A model generated the notes under the pieces. The model searched no databases and was not told where the DNA came from. It saw nothing but the letters and a program-made list of their open reading frames with translations. This document shows, in pieces, positions 12,209 through 14,548 of a stretch of DNA of 14,548 bases. The stretch spans positions 1 to 14,548 of the forward strand of contig URKH01000053.1 of the NCBI GenBank assembly GCA_900548255.1, read 5' to 3'. Origin of the DNA: an uncultured Collinsella sp. GTDB taxonomy: Bacteria > Actinomycetota > Coriobacteriia > Coriobacteriales > Coriobacteriaceae. Numbering within the stretch: position 1 is the first letter of the stretch; each line of letters opens with the position of its first letter. A program made the translations under genes and the position numbers.

Positions 12209-13444
12209 GTGTCAGAAAGCAGCACATCGAGCAGGATTAAACGCCTGGTCAACACCTATAGCGGCCTCGTGCTTATGGGCGCTGTCGGAATCCCCGTCGG
12301 CATTATCGTTGGCGCCATCTGCGCGCTCTTTGGTCGCGTGCTTCTGGCGATTGGCACCTTCCGTGACGAGCACATCACTCTGCTCCTTCCCCTCCTCGCC
12401 CTCGCGGGCCTTGCCATCGTGTTTGCCTACCGCACTTGGGGCAAAGGCACCGAACGCGGCATGAGCTTAGTATTCGACGTAGGCCACGGGCGCGAAGACG
12501 CTATCTCCCCGCGCTTGGTGCCGCTCATTATGCTGAGCACGTGGGGAACGCACCTCTTTGGCGGCAGCGCGGGACGCGAGGGCGTGGCCGTGCAGATCGG
12601 TGCAACCGTCTCACATTGGATCGGCCGACGTTTGCCTTTCCGCGACCCCGGCAACACGTTTTTGCTTATCGGCATGGCTGCCGGCTTTGCCGGACTCTTT
12701 CGAACGCCACTTGCAGCCACGGTCTTTGCTATCGAAGTGCTGGTCGCAGGACGCATGGAATACCGCGCGCTGTTTCCCGCGCTTACGGCCTCACTCGCAG
12801 CAAGTATGACCTCCGGCGCCCTAGGACTCGAGAAGTTCGAGGTCGCCGTTACCGCCTCGTATGCGCTCGACCTCCCCGGTCTTGGACGGCTAGCGCTGTT
12901 GGGTATCGCGTTTGGTATGGTAGGCGGCGCTTTTGCCTGGTGCCTTGCCCATGCCAAGACCCTTGCAGCGCGGCTGTTCCCCAACCCTTACATACGCGTT
13001 GCCGTTATGGGCCTTGCACTGTCGGCGATTCTGTTCGTACTGTGGCAGGGGCGATACTGCGGCCTTGGCACAAACCTGATATCGGCAGCGCTGGACGACA
13101 ACGGCAAGATTGCCATCATGCCTTGGGACTGGGCGCTTAAATTCGCACTCACCATCGCCACGCTTGCCGCAGGATATCAAGGTGGTGAGGTAACGCCGCT
13201 GTTCTCCATCGGAGCAAGCCTGGGTGTCGTGCTCGCCGGAATTCTCGGCATGCCCGTCGAGTTCTGCGCCGCGCTGGGCTACGCCGCCGTCTTTGGCGGC
13301 GCCACCAACACGCTGCTCGCGCCAATCCTTATCGGTTGCGAGGTCTTCGGTTTCGGTAATCTGCCGGCGTTCTTCATCGTCTGCGTTGTGGCTTACCTAT
13401 TCAACATGGATAAGTCCATCTACGCCCTGCAGGAGCGGGCGTAG
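12209..13444 (+). CDS. eriC: CLC-F type fluoride/proton antiporter (CLC family)
   Basis: This inner-membrane antiporter of the CLC superfamily is predicted to expel fluoride in exchange for protons. The 411 residues and about ten or more hydrophobic segments fit the family. CLC-F markers: GREGVAVQIG (122-131) with gating E124 and Val where chloride CLCs have GREGP; YQGGEVTPLFSIGASLG (323-339) in place of GKFTP; and WGKGTERG (77-84) where chloride transporters carry GSGIPE, so the central serine is absent. GLGTNL (285-290) and GLFRTPLAATVFAIEVL (162-178) are also typical. The start is GTG at 12209 with GGAGG (12200-12204) 4 bases upstream. The leader contains a fluoride-type riboswitch and terminator, which independently supports the fluoride assignment over chloride. 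It converges on the alkyltransferase gene across about 200 bases of tandem repeat. Confidence 0.93.
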   Translation: MSESSTSSRIKRLVNTYSGLVLMGAVGIPVGIIVGAICALFGRVLLAIGTFRDEHITLLLPLLALAGLAIVFAYRTWGKGTERGMSLVFDVGHGREDAISPRLVPLIMLSTWGTHLFGGSAGREGVAVQIGATVSHWIGRRLPFRDPGNTFLLIGMAAGFAGLFRTPLAATVFAIEVLVAGRMEYRALFPALTASLAASMTSGALGLEKFEVAVTASYALDLPGLGRLALLGIAFGMVGGAFAWCLAHAKTLAARLFPNPYIRVAVMGLALSAILFVLWQGRYCGLGTNLISAALDDNGKIAIMPWDWALKFALTIATLAAGYQGGEVTPLFSIGASLGVVLAGILGMPVEFCAALGYAAVFGGATNTLLAPILIGCEVFGFGNLPAFFIVCVVAYLFNMDKSIYALQERA

Positions 13445-13468
13445 ATCGATGTCCAGGCAGGTGGTCTC

Positions 13469-13622
13469 AACCGGAAACGGCGTCCCACTCTGAGGCTGTA
13501 TTCCGGGGCACGGTTTCCGCTCGGGACGCCATTCGGAAAGCGCATCCCGCTTTATAACAGAATTCCGGAACGTGGTTTCCGTCTGAGCCTCCATTCGGAA
13601 AGCGTGTCCCGTTCTTTCACGG
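13469..13622. repeat. Tandem 62-bp repeat, about 2.5 units, between convergent genes
   Basis: Units start at 13469, 13531 and 13593. Units 2 and 3 share CATTCGGAAAGCG then TCCCG; units 1 and 2 share ATTCCGG, then GGTTTCCG about 12 bases later. Each unit carries GGAAA(N5)TCCC and, in inverted sense, GTTTCCG. Inverted matches such as GGCGTCCC (13479-13486) with GGGACGCC (13523-13530) would let the RNA fold. It fills the space between the antiporter and alkyltransferase stops and could act as a bidirectional 3' structure. No T-rich terminator is obvious. Confidence 0.75.
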
Positions 13623-13650
13623 CATCTTGGCTATGCAAAGTGCTCGAGCG

Positions 13651-14229
13651 TTACTCCTCGTACGCGCCCTCAAGCCGCAGCAGCCACTCCTTGCGGTCAA
13701 GGCCGCCAGCATATCCGTTGAGCGAACCATCGGCGGCAACCACGCGATGGCACGGCACAATAATCGAAATGGGATTACGCGCGACCGCGGCCCCCACGGC
13801 ACGGGGAGACACAACGGGTGCCTCATTTCCCGGCACACGATGTCGAGCCGCAACACGCTGGGCGATCTCGCCATACGTAGCGACCTCGCCACGCGGAATT
13901 GAAAGCAGCTCGTACCAAACTTCACGCTGAAACGCCGTGCCAATCATATGCAACGGCGGCGTAAACCGAGGCTCCTGCCCCGCAAAATAAGCATTCAGCC
14001 AAGCCCAGGAACGCTCAAGCACCGAAGAAGCCGCACCATTTGCCGGACTCACCGAAGACATCCCACCGGCACCAGAAACCGCATCGGCACCTACGACATA
14101 CTCCGCATCCTCTTTGAGTAGCGTAGAGCCAAAGTGCTCCTGCCTCTCAAACCAAAGCCCCGTCAAACCGCGGCCATCAGCGGCAAGCAGGATTTCGCCC
14201 AAAGGCGAAGCAAACGTCGTCGTGACCAC
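13651..14229 (-). CDS. ogt: Methylated-DNA--[protein]-cysteine S-methyltransferase (Ogt type)
   Basis: This suicide DNA-repair protein transfers the alkyl group from O6-alkylguanine to its own cysteine. The acceptor is C160 in VPCHRVV (158-164). Other family features are FQREVWYELLSIPRGEVATYGEIA (100-122, the recognition helix region), RAVGAAVARNPISI (143-156) with the arginine finger, and NGYAGGLDRKEWLLRLE (171-187). Residues 1-90 are the variable N-terminal domain, with a low-complexity Gly/Ser/Ala stretch (about 47-69). There is a modest insert (residues 131-140, RVPGNEAPVV) before RAVG that is longer than in E. coli Ogt. The 192 residues otherwise fit. The start is GTG at 14229 with AAAGGAG (14236-14242 on the complement) 6 bases upstream. 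It is probably a single-gene unit. Confidence 0.93.
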   Translation of the reverse strand: MVTTTFASPLGEILLAADGRGLTGLWFERQEHFGSTLLKEDAEYVVGADAVSGAGGMSSVSPANGAASSVLERSWAWLNAYFAGQEPRFTPPLHMIGTAFQREVWYELLSIPRGEVATYGEIAQRVAARHRVPGNEAPVVSPRAVGAAVARNPISIIVPCHRVVAADGSLNGYAGGLDRKEWLLRLEGAYEE

Positions 14230-14256
14230 CAGCGGCTCCTTTCAAAACTCCGCAAC

Positions 14257-14262
14257 ATAATA
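14257..14262 (-). promoter_or_regulatory. Candidate -10 box for ogt
   Basis: On the minus strand TATTAT matches five of six -10 bases and lies about 28 bases before the GTG start. A TTGGGG 19 bases upstream is a weak -35 candidate with a long spacer. Confidence 0.35.
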
Positions 14263-14307
14263 CCGCGAATTGTGCAGACAACCCCAATCGACCCCAAAGT
14301 CACCCAA

Positions 14308-14390
14308 GGCAGCAGGCGCGAACGCGCCGCAGCTGCCGGCCGAGCCCCACAGTCCCCAAAGGCGGCAGGCGCGAAGCGCCAAGGCCGCCG
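14308..14390. repeat. Two related GC-rich hairpins in direct repeat, upstream of ogt
   Basis: Hairpin 1: GGCAGC (14308-14313) with GCTGCC (14332-14337), inner GGCGCG (14315-14320) with CGCGCC (14323-14328). Hairpin 2: GGCGGC (14361-14366) with GCCGCC (14384-14389), inner GGCGC (14368-14372) with GCGCC (14376-14380). The two share GGCxGCAGGCGCGAA and are offset by 53 bases. The remainder of 14230-14504 is C- and A-rich without a credible gene; the frames there look like composition artefacts. Confidence 0.6.
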
Positions 14391-14504
14391 CCGGGACCAG
14401 GGCCCGCAACAACCACGTGCCCCCACATCAGCCCAACGGCCCCAACCAACAACGGCCCCATCGCAGGCCGCGCGCAGCAGCGTCACCGCAGGCGGGGGCC
14501 GGGT

Positions 14505-14548
14505 TTAGTTTTCAGAACACTCCGCAGACCAGTGTGGCGCCTTGTCCG
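14505..14548 (-). CDS. Possible C-terminal end of a minus-strand gene (partial, cut by window edge)
   Basis: Read on the minus strand from the edge, one frame gives DKAPHWSAECSEN then a TAA stop at 14505-14507. Composition looks coding, but 13 residues cannot identify a family and another frame also runs through. Weak call. Confidence 0.3.
   Translation of the reverse strand, partial: DKAPHWSAECSEN

Noticed and set aside
12436..13140. 234-codon + strand frame rich in Arg
   Set aside because: Out-of-frame shadow of the CLC-F antiporter; the Arg-rich composition is typical of such shadows in GC-rich DNA.
12209..13444. Ordinary chloride channel/ClcA assignment
   Set aside because: The GSGIPE and GREGP filter motifs of chloride CLCs are absent and the CLC-F versions are present, in line with the fluoride-type leader.
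13469..13622. CRISPR-like array
   Set aside because: Units are 62 bp and diverged along their whole length with no alternation of identical repeats and unique spacers, and no cas genes are near.
14134..14508. 124-codon + strand frame at the right end
   Set aside because: Low-complexity Pro/Gln/Arg composition over GC-rich hairpins and partly antisense to ogt; no ribosome site or domain.

Overview
The window looks like chromosomal DNA of a high-GC gut actinobacterium, most likely Coriobacteriia and Collinsella-like. This rests on roughly 60% GC, strong GC-ending codon choice, AAAGGAG-type ribosome sites, and a gene mix familiar from that group. The genus is an inference from style, not a search result. 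No tRNA, rRNA, CRISPR array or recognisable transposase is visible.

Layout, left to right: the tail of an unknown gene (1-61); a type I methionine aminopeptidase with an N-terminal SEC-C zinc motif (151-1038, +) and its terminator; a D-2-hydroxyacid dehydrogenase-like protein (1167-2102, +); a convergent M18 aminopeptidase (2354-3739, -); a divergent membrane-anchored Ntn-type linear-amide hydrolase (3901-4986, +); a PFK-family phosphofructokinase (5127-6206, +); a membrane-tethered XRE regulator (6600-7538, +); a small uncharacterised protein (7982-8302, +); a two-gene MacB/FtsX-type ABC exporter operon reading leftward (ATPase 11190-11891, permease 8419-11184); a CLC-F type fluoride/proton antiporter (12209-13444, +); a convergent Ogt-type DNA alkyltransferase (13651-14229, -); and possibly the tail of another minus-strand gene at the right edge. 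Most genes are single units with their own ribosome sites. The ABC pair is the only clear operon.

Two things stand out. First, the CLC-F gene has a sigma70-like promoter (TTGACC-N17-TATGAT), a leader whose 3' half matches the fluoride (crcB) riboswitch, and an intrinsic terminator whose 5' arm is the aptamer's pseudoknot strand. The 5' half is unusual and seems to carry an extra hairpin. Together these form a complete fluoride-sensing and export unit.

Second, the intergenic spaces are full of palindromic elements from several unrelated sequence classes. Four copies of a ~53-bp hairpin repeat lie at about 1.1, 2.3, 8.4 and 12.0 kb; two of these supply the stop codon and probable terminator of the gene they abut. 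A 185-nt nested palindrome is centred at 6290 and its outer arm includes the pfk stop codon. Two more large imperfect palindromes lie at 7582-7652 and 7705-7862. There is a 62-bp tandem repeat at 13469-13622 and a pair of GC-rich hairpins at 14308-14390. The coding genes are mostly ordinary housekeeping and accessory functions; the spaces between them are the novel part.
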